Shown here in pieces: positions 23,576 through 31,966 of a DNA stretch of 64,000 nt. How positions within the stretch are numbered: position 1 is the first letter of the stretch; each line of letters opens with the position of its first letter. The DNA is from Microthrixaceae bacterium (GTDB lineage: Bacteria; Actinomycetota; Acidimicrobiia; Acidimicrobiales; Microtrichaceae). The position numbers and the translations under genes are program-made. Under the pieces are notes generated by a model. It saw only the letters and a program-made list of their open reading frames with translations, ran no database searches and had not been told where the DNA came from. The DNA is taken from the NCBI GenBank assembly GCA_020637215.1, contig JACJWI010000008.1, positions 84,466 through 148,465 of the forward strand. Reading direction: 5' to 3'.

Positions 23576-24901
23576 ATGATGGCGATGAACCCCACCGCCA
23601 ACGTGCCTCCCGCGTGGTTGCCGCTCGGGTTCATGGCCGCGGCCGGAGTGGGCCTGGTCGGCTTCGGCGTGGCCGCCGCGACCACCGCCCCGACCGTGGT
23701 CACCTTCCCCCGCAGCGACGAGGTCATCGCCACCGTGCACCTCGCCGTGCTCGCCTTCCTCTCCACCGCGGTCCTCGGCGCCCTGCACCAGTTCGGACCG
23801 GTCGTCGGTGCCCGCCCGCTGCGCTCGGTGCCGGTCGGAGCGTTGACCGGCGTGCTGTTCGTCCCCGGGGCGTGGGCGATCCCGATCGGGTTCGCCACCG
23901 GCCACGTCGGGGTGATCCAGACCGGGGGCGTCCTGGCGACCGCGGCAGTGGTTCTGGCCGCGTGGAACCTCTCGCGTCCGCTCTCCGCCCCGGACAAGGG
24001 AGCGCCGATCGTCGGGCTGCGCATGGCGGTGATCTACCTGGTCGCCACGGCTGCGTTCGGTGTCACCTACGCGTTCGACCGCAGCAACTTCTGGTTCGAG
24101 CTCCTGTCGCACCGGGTCCTGGCGCACGCCCACCTCGGACTGATCGGATGGCTCGGCCTGGCCTACGTGTCGGTGGCCGAGAAGCTCTGGCCCATGTTCC
24201 TCCTGGCGCACCGACCCCATGTGCGGGCCGGCGTGCGCGCCGTGTGGTCGGTCGGCCTCGGAGCCCCGGTCCTCACCGTCGGGTTGCTGTGGCCCTCGGA
24301 GCTCCTGTCGATCGTCGGTGGGGCGCTGGTGCTGGCCGGGCTCGTGTCGCACCTCACCTCGCTCGCCCAGGTGATCCACCATCGGCGGCGGGGCCTCGAG
24401 CTCCTCCACGGATACGTGCTCGGCGCGGCGGCGTGCCTGGTGGTCGCCATGGTGCTCGGGGTGGTCGCGGGGCTGGCGCCGGTCGGCGTCGAGGTCCGGA
24501 CCCGGCTGACCGCGGCCGAAGTGGTCGCGCTGATCCTGTGGTTGGCCTTGGCCGTGCTCGGCCACTCCCACAAGATCGTCCCCTTCATCTCGTGGAACCG
24601 CCTGCGGGACCGCGGCATCAGGACCGGCCGCGACGGAAAGCCGCTGCTCTTCGCCCACCTGGTCGACAAGCGCGCGTCCCAGGTCACCTTCGGTCTGGCG
24701 CTGCTGGGCGCGGCGGCCGCGCTCGGCGGCGTGCTCGGCTCGACCACCGTCATCGTCCGCGGCGCCGGCGCCCTGCTGGCGCTCGCCGGCCTCGTCGCGA
24801 TCGCCAACCTGGTGTCGGGTCCGCTGCTCATGATCCGCTGGCACGACCGGCGGCCGGATCAGTCCGACGGTTCGGGCCGACCGGCCGAGGTGTCGTCGTG
24901 A
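23576..24901 (+). CDS. Multi-pass membrane protein, haem-copper-oxidase/NnrS-like
   Basis: This 441-residue protein has about 11-12 hydrophobic segments. Histidines lie in membrane contexts typical of haem-binding oxidase-like proteins: VHLAVLAFLSTAVLGALHQF, LLSHRVLAHAHLGLIGW and LGHSHKIVPFISW. I place it near the cytochrome c oxidase subunit I-like or NnrS-like families without a firm match. The start (ATG ATG) follows the DUF2249 region in the same frame; an in-frame fusion to the upstream domain is possible but the linker frame looks non-coding. Its DUF2249, DUF59 and NfuA neighbours suggest a redox or NO-related role with Fe-S maturation. Confidence 0.7.
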   Translation: MMAMNPTANVPPAWLPLGFMAAAGVGLVGFGVAAATTAPTVVTFPRSDEVIATVHLAVLAFLSTAVLGALHQFGPVVGARPLRSVPVGALTGVLFVPGAWAIPIGFATGHVGVIQTGGVLATAAVVLAAWNLSRPLSAPDKGAPIVGLRMAVIYLVATAAFGVTYAFDRSNFWFELLSHRVLAHAHLGLIGWLGLAYVSVAEKLWPMFLLAHRPHVRAGVRAVWSVGLGAPVLTVGLLWPSELLSIVGGALVLAGLVSHLTSLAQVIHHRRRGLELLHGYVLGAAACLVVAMVLGVVAGLAPVGVEVRTRLTAAEVVALILWLALAVLGHSHKIVPFISWNRLRDRGIRTGRDGKPLLFAHLVDKRASQVTFGLALLGAAAALGGVLGSTTVIVRGAGALLALAGLVAIANLVSGPLLMIRWHDRRPDQSDGSGRPAEVSS

Positions 24902-25001
24902 GCTCACCTCCGGGAGCGACCGCCGTAGCCTGGCCGGAGCGGAACCGACCGCGGACCGTTCGACACGACTCCGCTGCGCCTTCATCACCGAGGAACCCGC
25001 C

Positions 25002-25319
25002 ATGGCTCTGACCAACGACCCGATCGAACGGATCCACCAAGCCCTCCGCCAGGTGTACGACCCCGAGCTCGGGCTCGACATCGTCAGCATGGGGCTCATC
25101 TACCGCCTCGAGGCCGAAGGCGACCGCATCAGGATCGACATGACCCTGACCACACCGGGCTGCCCGGTGTCGGAGACCCTTCCCGAGATGGCACGCCAGG
25201 CCGCGCTCGACGCCCTCGGCCCGGACGGTGAGGACCGGCTCGACTTCCAGGTGGTGTGGGACCCACCGTGGTGTCCCGACCTGATCGACCCCGAGAGCCT
25301 GGCAAGCTTGGGCCTGTGA
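25002..25319 (+). CDS. DUF59 metal-sulfur cluster assembly factor
   Basis: This 105-residue MIP18/PaaD-like protein starts DPIERIHQALRQVYDPELG and has the conserved DIVSMGLIY and TTPGCPVSE segments with the key Cys54. Such proteins help assemble or deliver Fe-S clusters. The C-terminal VVWDPPWCPDLI matches the family. It is 68 bp upstream of an NfuA-like carrier gene, a natural functional partner. Confidence 0.9.
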   Translation: MALTNDPIERIHQALRQVYDPELGLDIVSMGLIYRLEAEGDRIRIDMTLTTPGCPVSETLPEMARQAALDALGPDGEDRLDFQVVWDPPWCPDLIDPESLASLGL

Positions 25320-25386
25320 TCCCCACCGACCGACTCCCCGCCCCCTCGCCTGCGGCCACGACCACGACCCGATCCGGGGTGACCCC

Positions 25387-25998
25387 GTGAAGCCGGTGGT
25401 GCTGGTCACCGACGCGGCCCGGGCCAAGGTCCTCGAGCTCCTCGCCGAGGAGGACGACGGCACCCCGATGGGTCTGCGGATCGAGATCACCGGCGAGAAC
25501 GGACCCGAGTACCGCTACGACCTGTCCTTCGACGCCGTGGCCGCGGCCGAACCCGGCGACTCGGTCGTCGACTGGGCGGGGCTCACGGTGATCGTGCCCG
25601 CGGACTCGATCGAGAAGCTCCAGGGCGCACAGCTCGACCTGCCCTCCGGCGACGGCCCCGGCCTGGTCATGCGCAACCCGAACCGGCCCGATCCGTTGGC
25701 GGGCATGGACGTGGAGCTGACCGGCGACGTCACCGAGCGCATCAACACCCTGCTCGAGAAGGTGATCAACCCGAACCTGTCCCAACACGGCGGCTTCGCC
25801 GAGCTGAGGGCCTGGGAGGAGCCCAAGGCCTACATCCTGATGGGCGGCGGGTGCCAGGGGTGCGCGGTGTCGTCGATCACGCTGCGCACCGGGATCGAAC
25901 GCACGCTAAAGGACCAGATCCCCGAGATCGAAGAGGTCGTCGACGTCACCGACCACGCCGCGGGCACCAACCCGTACTACGAGCCGTCCAAGAAGTAG
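25387..25998 (+). CDS. nfuA: NfuA-like Fe-S cluster carrier
   Basis: The product has 203 residues. Residues 1-105 form a degenerate A-type (HesB/IscA-like) domain lacking the three cysteines. Residues 110-195 are a NifU C-terminal domain with C156-x-x-C159 (GGGCQGCAVSS), which binds a bridging cluster between two subunits. This order is the NfuA architecture, so it would carry 4Fe-4S clusters to target enzymes. The DUF59 gene immediately upstream and a radical SAM gene immediately downstream (opposite strand) fit a need for Fe-S supply. Confidence 0.9.
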   Translation: MKPVVLVTDAARAKVLELLAEEDDGTPMGLRIEITGENGPEYRYDLSFDAVAAAEPGDSVVDWAGLTVIVPADSIEKLQGAQLDLPSGDGPGLVMRNPNRPDPLAGMDVELTGDVTERINTLLEKVINPNLSQHGGFAELRAWEEPKAYILMGGGCQGCAVSSITLRTGIERTLKDQIPEIEEVVDVTDHAAGTNPYYEPSKK

Positions 25999-26022
25999 TC
26001 CCCGCCCGGCGACCCGGACCGC

Positions 26023-27456
26023 TCAGCGCTCACCGAGCGGCCGGCGCTGCAGCTCGGTCGGCTCGGCGCAGCAGAACCACGCCTCGGTGAGCCGCGGTCG
26101 GCTCTGGGCCCGCGCCGCCACGTCGGCGTCGATCGGGGTGTGCCTCGGCTCCATCCCGGCCGCGGCCCGCACCAGGGCGTCGACCTCGGCGAACGTCGTC
26201 GCCAGCGGCTGGTCGACGGCGGCGGCGCGTTCGACCACGGCGGCAACACGCACCTGCAACTCGTCGGTCCGGGGGTCGGCCGAGCTCCACTCGTAACCGA
26301 GCTGGTCGGCGACGTAGCGACCCAGGTGCGGTTCCATGGCCGGGTGGTCGACCAGCAACGAGTCCTCGGGCACCAGGAGCCGGATGCTGTAGTGCACCGG
26401 GTCGACGTTTCCGATCAGGTCGTGGTCGGCAACGAAGTCCATCAGCTCGACCAGGCTGGCGAGGGTGGTCCAAGGGGTGAAGGGCAACAGGGACGGCCGC
26501 ACCTCGATGCCGTGGCTGCGCAGGACGGCGGTGGCCTCCGCCATCTCGGCCCGGGTGTGGCCCTTGTCGAGGATCTCGAGCACGTGGTCGTCGACGGTCT
26601 CGAACGCCGAGACGACGAACCGGCACCCGGCGTCGGCGAAGTCGGCCCACACGTCGCGGTGGCGGAGGATCAGCTCGACCTTGGTCGTGCAGTCGAAGCT
26701 GAGATGCGGGTGCCGTTCGTGCAGCGCGGCGACGACCCGCCGGGAGTGGTGCACGCCGTTGAGGAAGTCGGGGTCGCCGAAGGTGATGTGGGTGGCCCCC
26801 GCCGCGACCAGCTGGTCGATGTCGGCCAGGATCGTGTCGATGTCGACGATGCGGATCCGGCCGCCGTACACGGTCGGCACCGGGCAGTGCCGGCAGCTGA
26901 ACGTGCAGCCGTGGCTGGCCTCGACGTAGCCGACCAGGCGCTCCTCGTCACCGTCGGACAGCCGGGCGTAGCGCTCCAACGGCGGCAGCAGGTGCCGGGC
27001 GGGGACGTCGAAGCGGCCCCGCCCGAGGTGCACGATCTGTTCGCTGCTGTTACGGCCGGCCGCCGCGTCGGCCCCGTCGGTGGAACCGTGCCCGTCCAGC
27101 GAACCGACCCACTCCAGGAGGGCGGGCTCGTACTCGCCGGAGATCACGCGGTCCGCCAGCGTGCCGACCACCGTGTCGTGGCTGGTCCCGGCGTACAGCC
27201 CGTAGAGGCACACCGGCAGGCCGGGCCGCTGCTCACGCACCAGGCCGGCGGCCTGCAACGCCAGCCGCATCGCGGTGTGCATCGGCACCGACACCGCGAC
27301 GGCGTCGGCGTCGTCGATCAGCTGCGGGTCCCACTGCTCGACCGACAGGTCGAGCGCGCTGACCCGGTGACCGGCGCGTTCCAGCGCGGCGGCGGGCGAC
27401 GCGACGTGCAGCGGCTGATGACCCAGCTCGTAGGTGGACACGAGCAGGACCCTCAT
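26023..27456 (-). CDS. Radical SAM protein with CCAEP C-terminal tail
   Basis: The product has 477 residues. Residues 1 to about 120 are a Rossmann-type B12-binding-like domain (VLLVSTYELGHQPLHVASPA). The radical SAM cluster is C184-x3-C188-x2-C191 (GCTFSCRHCPVP), followed by THITFGDPDFLNG. The tail at 462-466 reads CCAEP. I recall a curated family, CUAEP/CCAEP-tail radical SAM (seleno)protein, in which the second position is Sec in some members and which pairs with an ATP-grasp gene. Here both codons are TGC, so the Cys form. The ATGA overlap with the ATP-grasp gene (27453-27456) confirms coupling. The reaction is unknown. Confidence 0.85.
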   Translation of the reverse strand: MRVLLVSTYELGHQPLHVASPAAALERAGHRVSALDLSVEQWDPQLIDDADAVAVSVPMHTAMRLALQAAGLVREQRPGLPVCLYGLYAGTSHDTVVGTLADRVISGEYEPALLEWVGSLDGHGSTDGADAAAGRNSSEQIVHLGRGRFDVPARHLLPPLERYARLSDGDEERLVGYVEASHGCTFSCRHCPVPTVYGGRIRIVDIDTILADIDQLVAAGATHITFGDPDFLNGVHHSRRVVAALHERHPHLSFDCTTKVELILRHRDVWADFADAGCRFVVSAFETVDDHVLEILDKGHTRAEMAEATAVLRSHGIEVRPSLLPFTPWTTLASLVELMDFVADHDLIGNVDPVHYSIRLLVPEDSLLVDHPAMEPHLGRYVADQLGYEWSSADPRTDELQVRVAAVVERAAAVDQPLATTFAEVDALVRAAAGMEPRHTPIDADVAARAQSRPRLTEAWFCCAEPTELQRRPLGER

Positions 27457-28751
27457 GCCGGAGTCCTGCCGTCGACAGAGCGCGGTTCGTCGACGATGGC
27501 GACGGTGAGCTCCGAGTGGGCCCGGCGCAGGGCCGACTCCACCGAGTCGGGCGTGTCACCCCGGGCGAACACGAAGCCGAGGTAGCGCCCGCCGTCGGGC
27601 AGCGCGTCGATGCGGCGGCCGATCGTCGCGGTGATCTCGACGCCGGTCACGCCCGCCACGCCGCGGGCGGCGTCCAGGCCGTCGACGCCGGTCAGCACGC
27701 CCGATCGCGGGATCGGCAGCATCATCACCCCGGCAGCGCCGTCGGTCCGTACGGAGTCGGCGACGTCCCGACCCACGGCGTGCTCGACGATGAGCTGTTC
27801 GAGCGAGATCCCGGTCCCGAACCTCAGCACCCGGGAGCACAGCCCGCCGATCGAGCGGGCCGCGACCTCGAGCACCCAGGCGGCGACTTCGCCGTCCGCT
27901 CCCGGCCCGACCCGCAGCTCGGCGTGCACCGGTCCGTCGCGCAGGCCGAGCGCCCGACAGGCCTCGGCCGCGGCGGCCAGCACCGCGGTCTGCTCCGGCC
28001 CGCCCAACCGCGACGGCGTGACGTAGATCGTCTCCTCGAAGTAGGGGCCGTCGAGCGGGTCCGGCTTGTCGAACAGGGCCAGCACCTGCAGGTCACCGTC
28101 GTGCAGGAGCGCTTCGAGCGACACCTCCGCACCGGGCACGAACCGCTCGATGAGCAACGCCTCGTCCGGCGACCGCCCGTGGTCGGCCAGGATCCGTCGG
28201 ATCCGCTCGGCGACCACGACCGCGTCCGCGGGGGTGTCGGCCCGGATGACGCCGGTGCTCGCCGACAGCGACAGCGGCTTGAGGACGCACGGACAACTGA
28301 CCGCGGCTGCGGCCTCGGCGACGTCCGCTCCGGGGACCAGGACGCGGAAGTCGGGCTGACGAACTCCCCACGACGCGAGCACCCCGCGCATCTGGGCCTT
28401 GTCGCGGGTGGCGGCGACCGCGTCGGGCGGGTTGTGGGCCAGGCCGAGGATCTCACCGGCGTGCGCGGCGGTGAGCACTCCCTGGTCGTCGACGCCGACC
28501 ACCGCGTCGATCGGGGCCCGGTCCCCCATCGCGGCGATCCGCGCCGCTGCCTCCTCGGGTCGGTCGAGGTCGACGACCACCAGCCGGCTCTCCATCTCTG
28601 TGGCGAGGGGCGGTCGGTGCTCGGTGGCGACGACCACCTCCACCCCCACCTCGGCGGCCGCCGCGATGAAGTCGGCGGCCCGGTAGGTCTCGGTGGGCAG
28701 CACCAACACGATGCGCCGGGGTCGGGTCCCGGTCGCCGCGTCCGCCGTCAC
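27453..28751 (-). CDS. ATP-grasp ligase paired with CCAEP radical SAM
   Basis: This 432-residue ATP-grasp enzyme has an N-terminal pre-ATP-grasp domain (RRIVLVLPTETYRAADFIAA), a central CPCVLKPLSLSASTGVIRA lysine/loop region and a metal-binding C-lobe with GPVHAELRV and WVLEVAARSIGG. The family joins a carboxylate to an amine or thiol through an acyl-phosphate, as in dipeptide or carnosine-type ligases. The closest architecture to my eye is the L-amino-acid ligase/PurK-like group. The gene overlaps the radical SAM start by 4 bp and follows the MerB-like gene by 50 bp. I infer that it makes or modifies the substrate of the radical SAM protein. Confidence 0.85.
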   Translation of the reverse strand: MTADAATGTRPRRIVLVLPTETYRAADFIAAAAEVGVEVVVATEHRPPLATEMESRLVVVDLDRPEEAAARIAAMGDRAPIDAVVGVDDQGVLTAAHAGEILGLAHNPPDAVAATRDKAQMRGVLASWGVRQPDFRVLVPGADVAEAAAAVSCPCVLKPLSLSASTGVIRADTPADAVVVAERIRRILADHGRSPDEALLIERFVPGAEVSLEALLHDGDLQVLALFDKPDPLDGPYFEETIYVTPSRLGGPEQTAVLAAAAEACRALGLRDGPVHAELRVGPGADGEVAAWVLEVAARSIGGLCSRVLRFGTGISLEQLIVEHAVGRDVADSVRTDGAAGVMMLPIPRSGVLTGVDGLDAARGVAGVTGVEITATIGRRIDALPDGGRYLGFVFARGDTPDSVESALRRAHSELTVAIVDEPRSVDGRTPA

Positions 28752-28801
28752 GTCCGCAGGCTACTGCGGGCTCGTCCGAGCGGATCTCCGGTGCCGGCTG
28801 C

Positions 28802-29485
28802 TCAGGGCCGCTCGGCGAGGACGACGTCGAACACGGCGTCGGTCATGCGGCGTCCGATCTCGAAGCCGTCCTGGATCGACACCACGAACGTGTCGGGGTT
28901 CTCGGCTGTCCACCGGCGCGCCGCCTCGTCGTCCGCGAAGAACCAGATGAAGTGGCACAGCGTGGTGATGATGTCGTCGAACGACGCCAGGTCCGGCGGC
29001 ATCATCGACATCACCGCGGCGGCCGGCTCGACCGCCTCGACCCCGTCGGAGGTGACGGTGACGCGGACCTCGGTCCCGGTGACCGGGCAGTGCGAGCTGA
29101 CCCGGACGGTGGCGCCGAGCACCCGGGCGATGAACAGCGGGTCGTAGGTGCACCAGGTCCACGCCGTACCCATGCCGTCGACGTCGGCCCGGTGGTTGAA
29201 GCCGTCGTCGACGCTGAGGCCGAAGAACCCTGTCACCGCTCCGTCGTCGTCGCGGAACACCGCCGGCCAGGACCCGACCCACTCCTCGACCTCGGCGGTC
29301 GTGACCTCCGCCCTCGAGGCGATGTCGGCGATCGACGCCGGTTGTCCACCGGCCAGGATCCGGTACATGGCCGCGCCGACCCGCTGGTGTCGCGGCTCGT
29401 GGAGGAACCCGCAGCCGGCGACGAACGCGTCGCTGGTGCGGTCGATCATCGAGGCGAGCGTGGTCGACGACGGAAGGTCGGTCAT
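28802..29485 (-). CDS. Organomercurial-lyase (MerB)-like protein
   Basis: The product has 227 residues. An N-terminal winged-helix-like region is followed by the MerB core: C112-T-Y-D115 (WTWCTYDPLF), C133 (SHCPVTGTEV) and C177 (TTLCHFIWFFADDEAARRW). The spacing 112-115-133 equals MerB Cys96-Asp99-Cys117, and Cys177 corresponds to Cys159, so the carbon-metal-bond-cleaving triad is complete. No merA, merR or merT gene is nearby. Instead it is first in a unit with ATP-grasp and CCAEP radical SAM genes. It may act on an organometal(loid) or a different carbon-heteroatom bond. I chose the ATG at 29485; an upstream start adds only Gly/Pro-rich sequence. Confidence 0.85.
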   Translation of the reverse strand: MTDLPSSTTLASMIDRTSDAFVAGCGFLHEPRHQRVGAAMYRILAGGQPASIADIASRAEVTTAEVEEWVGSWPAVFRDDDGAVTGFFGLSVDDGFNHRADVDGMGTAWTWCTYDPLFIARVLGATVRVSSHCPVTGTEVRVTVTSDGVEAVEPAAAVMSMMPPDLASFDDIITTLCHFIWFFADDEAARRWTAENPDTFVVSIQDGFEIGRRMTDAVFDVVLAERP

Positions 29486-29559
29486 CCACGGATCGTAGGG
29501 GGCAGGACCGGCTCCGCCCGCCGCCCCGACCGGCACGCCGATCGTGACAAGGTGACCGG

Positions 29560-30630
29560 GTGACGATCGAGGACGACTGGGCGGAACTGACCGGGAGCCT
29601 GGCCGGAGCCGGAGCCCGCATGTCGGAGCTGACCGCCGGGCTCGGCCCTGTCGAGGCCGCCGACGGGCACCGGGCGCTGCTGCGGGCGCTGAACAACCAG
29701 CTCGGTCGTCTGGAGGTCGATCGGGAGCGGCCCGAGCTGGTGCCGTTCAACGGGTGGCGCGAGAAGTTCTTCATGGACAACCCCGACTTCCGCTACTGGG
29801 TCGCCGACGTGCGCCACGACCGCCGCTACCGGATCTCCGGCACGCTCGGCGACGCCGTGTTCCAGTCGATCACCGCGTACGCGACCCGGGGCGGACCCGC
29901 CCGCTCGGTCGGGCGGATCGACTCCGACTCCATCGGCGTCGACGACGACGGGCGTTTCACGGTGGTCGCGTCGTCTGAGCCGCCGGAGTCCGGGGACTGG
30001 CTCCCTCTACCCGAGGGCGCCGACACGATCTGGGTCCGCCACTTCCACGCCGATGTCGATCGGGACCGCCTCGGGGACGCCACGATCGAGCCGCTCGACG
30101 AACCGCACGAGCCGCCGACGCTCGATCCCGAGGCGCTGGGGCGCCGCATCCGACGCCTGGCCCGCACGATGGCCGCCGTTCCCGAGGTGATCGCCGCGGC
30201 CACAGCCGACGAGCGGGATCGGCCGAACGAGCTCCGCCACTGGACCGAGATGGCCGGAGGGGCCGCGTTCACCGAACCGGACATCACCTACGTCCGTGGG
30301 TCCTGGAGCCTCGGACCCGACGAGGCGCTGGTGATCGAGGGCGACGTCGTGGCCAGCCGGTACTGGAACGTGCTGCTCTACAGCCGGTTCCTGAACTCGC
30401 TCGACCAGCGGCACCGCTCGGTGTCGCGCACGTCGGCCACCGCGACGATCGTCGACGGCCGCTACCGGTTCGTGGTCGCGCCCCGCGATCCCGGCGGAGC
30501 CGGCGACTGGCTCGACACCGAGGGCCGTCCGTTCGGCCTGGTCGTGATGCGCTGGCTGCAACCGCAGGGCGAGGTCCCGCTCCCCCGCGTGCACCGCTGC
30601 CCGATCGGTGACCTGGAGCGGCGGCCGTGA
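29560..30630 (+). CDS. DUF1214 domain protein
   Basis: This 356-residue soluble protein starts with GTG. The C-terminal third contains the DUF1214 signature (VIEGDVVASRYWNVLLYSRF, then RYRFVVAPRDPGGAGDWLDT and GLVVMRWLQPQ). Members often adjoin sulfotransferase or cytochrome P450 genes in steroid-degrading actinobacteria; the function is not established. The GTG of the sulfotransferase gene overlaps its stop by 4 bp, so the two are coupled. It diverges from the MerB-like gene across about 75 bp. Confidence 0.8.
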   Translation: MTIEDDWAELTGSLAGAGARMSELTAGLGPVEAADGHRALLRALNNQLGRLEVDRERPELVPFNGWREKFFMDNPDFRYWVADVRHDRRYRISGTLGDAVFQSITAYATRGGPARSVGRIDSDSIGVDDDGRFTVVASSEPPESGDWLPLPEGADTIWVRHFHADVDRDRLGDATIEPLDEPHEPPTLDPEALGRRIRRLARTMAAVPEVIAAATADERDRPNELRHWTEMAGGAAFTEPDITYVRGSWSLGPDEALVIEGDVVASRYWNVLLYSRFLNSLDQRHRSVSRTSATATIVDGRYRFVVAPRDPGGAGDWLDTEGRPFGLVVMRWLQPQGEVPLPRVHRCPIGDLERRP

Positions 30631-31853
30631 CCTGGATCCCACCCGAGCGGACCGCGGACGCAGCCGCCATCCACGCGGCGGCCGACGCGGACCGTCGGAC
30701 GAACCCAGAGCTCTACTCGCTCGACCCCGACGACGTCCTGACCCGTGTGCTCGAACGCACCGACGGCTCCACCGAGGCTTTCCTGCCCGGCTGGCGCGAC
30801 GGCCTCGAGCAGTTCCTGGGGTCGCTGGCCGAGGACGGCCGGCTCAACGCGCTGGGCGCCCGCACGATGTCCGAGCAGGCGACGGCCAAGCTGGTCTCTG
30901 CCCACCGGGTGGCCCGGGCGATCGAGGCCGACGCCACCTACGCCGACGACCTGATCCCACCGATCGTGATCGTCGGCGGCTGGCGCACCGGGACCACGTT
31001 CCTGTTCCGGCTGATGGCCCGCGACCCGAGGTTGCGGGCACCGCTGCCGGTGGATCTCACCCGGCCGTGGCGGGTCGCCGGGCTCGACGCCGCGGCGCGG
31101 GAGGAGCTGTTGAGCCGCATGGACGCGGCTCCTTCTCCGCTGCACGTGCTCAACCCCGACCTGCGCCGGGTGCACGACCACGGACCCCGTCTGCCCGAGG
31201 AGTGCGTGCTCGCCCTCGGAGCCGATCTGCGCAGCTGGGGCTTCTCGTCGACGGCCCGCCTCGAGAGCTACTCGCGGTGGCTGGCCCAGCAGGACCTCGG
31301 CCCGTCGTACCGGGAGTACCGCCGGGTGCTCGCCCTGCTCGACGACCACGACGGACGACGCTTCGTGCTGAAGTCACCGGCCCACCTCGCCGAGCCGGGC
31401 GCCCTGGTCGACACGTTCCCCGGGGCGGTGGTCGTCAACCTGCACCGGGACGTCGTCGAGACCGTCGCATCGGGGGCGTCGCTGTTCTCGGTGTTCCGCT
31501 CGACCTACAGCGACGAGGTCGACCCGTTCGACGTCGGCAGGTTCCAGACCGACCAGACCGAGCTGTGGATGCGGCGCGCCGTCGAGCACCGCTCCGCACA
31601 CGACCCGGCGACCGCGACGTTCGTGGACCTGGCCTACCGGGACCTGGTCGCGTCGCCGGTCGAGGCGCTGCGCACCGTCTACCGGGCCGCGGGGATGGAT
31701 CCACCCGACGACCTCCCGGGGTTCGTCGAGGCGCACCACCGGGCGTCGCCGCGCAACGAGCACGGCGCCCACCGGTACGCGCCCGAGGACTTCGGGCTGG
31801 ATCCCGCCGAGCTCCGGGAGCGCTTCGCCGACCTCGTTCCGAGCTTGGATTGA
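30627..31853 (+). CDS. Sulfotransferase-family protein
   Basis: This 408-residue enzyme has the 5'-PSB loop for PAPS (IVIVGGWRTGTTFLFRLM) and a downstream 3'-PB-like region (FPGAVVVNLHRDVVETVASGAS). The length and the C-terminal HHRASPRNEHGAHRYAPEDFGLD are typical of the large actinobacterial sulfotransferase family. It would transfer sulfate from PAPS to a hydroxyl, perhaps of a sterol or lipid. It begins with GTG overlapping the DUF1214 gene, and about 110 bp of promoter region separates it from the P450 gene. Confidence 0.85.
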   Translation: MTWIPPERTADAAAIHAAADADRRTNPELYSLDPDDVLTRVLERTDGSTEAFLPGWRDGLEQFLGSLAEDGRLNALGARTMSEQATAKLVSAHRVARAIEADATYADDLIPPIVIVGGWRTGTTFLFRLMARDPRLRAPLPVDLTRPWRVAGLDAAAREELLSRMDAAPSPLHVLNPDLRRVHDHGPRLPEECVLALGADLRSWGFSSTARLESYSRWLAQQDLGPSYREYRRVLALLDDHDGRRFVLKSPAHLAEPGALVDTFPGAVVVNLHRDVVETVASGASLFSVFRSTYSDEVDPFDVGRFQTDQTELWMRRAVEHRSAHDPATATFVDLAYRDLVASPVEALRTVYRAAGMDPPDDLPGFVEAHHRASPRNEHGAHRYAPEDFGLDPAELRERFADLVPSLD

Positions 31854-31966
31854 TTGGGTTCGTTCACGAGTCGGCCATTGCCCGATGGTAGATCGAGCCG
31901 ATGTTGGTACCCTGATCGCCACCCCTTACGAGTGGATGTGTTCACTTGCAACCATCCGGAGGCCTC

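Noticed and set aside
26062..26082. Possible selenocysteine codon in the radical SAM tail
   Set aside because: Both codons of the CC pair are TGC; there is no TGA, so this is the Cys form.
28802..29485. Part of a mercury-resistance operon
   Set aside because: No merA, merR or transporter gene is nearby.
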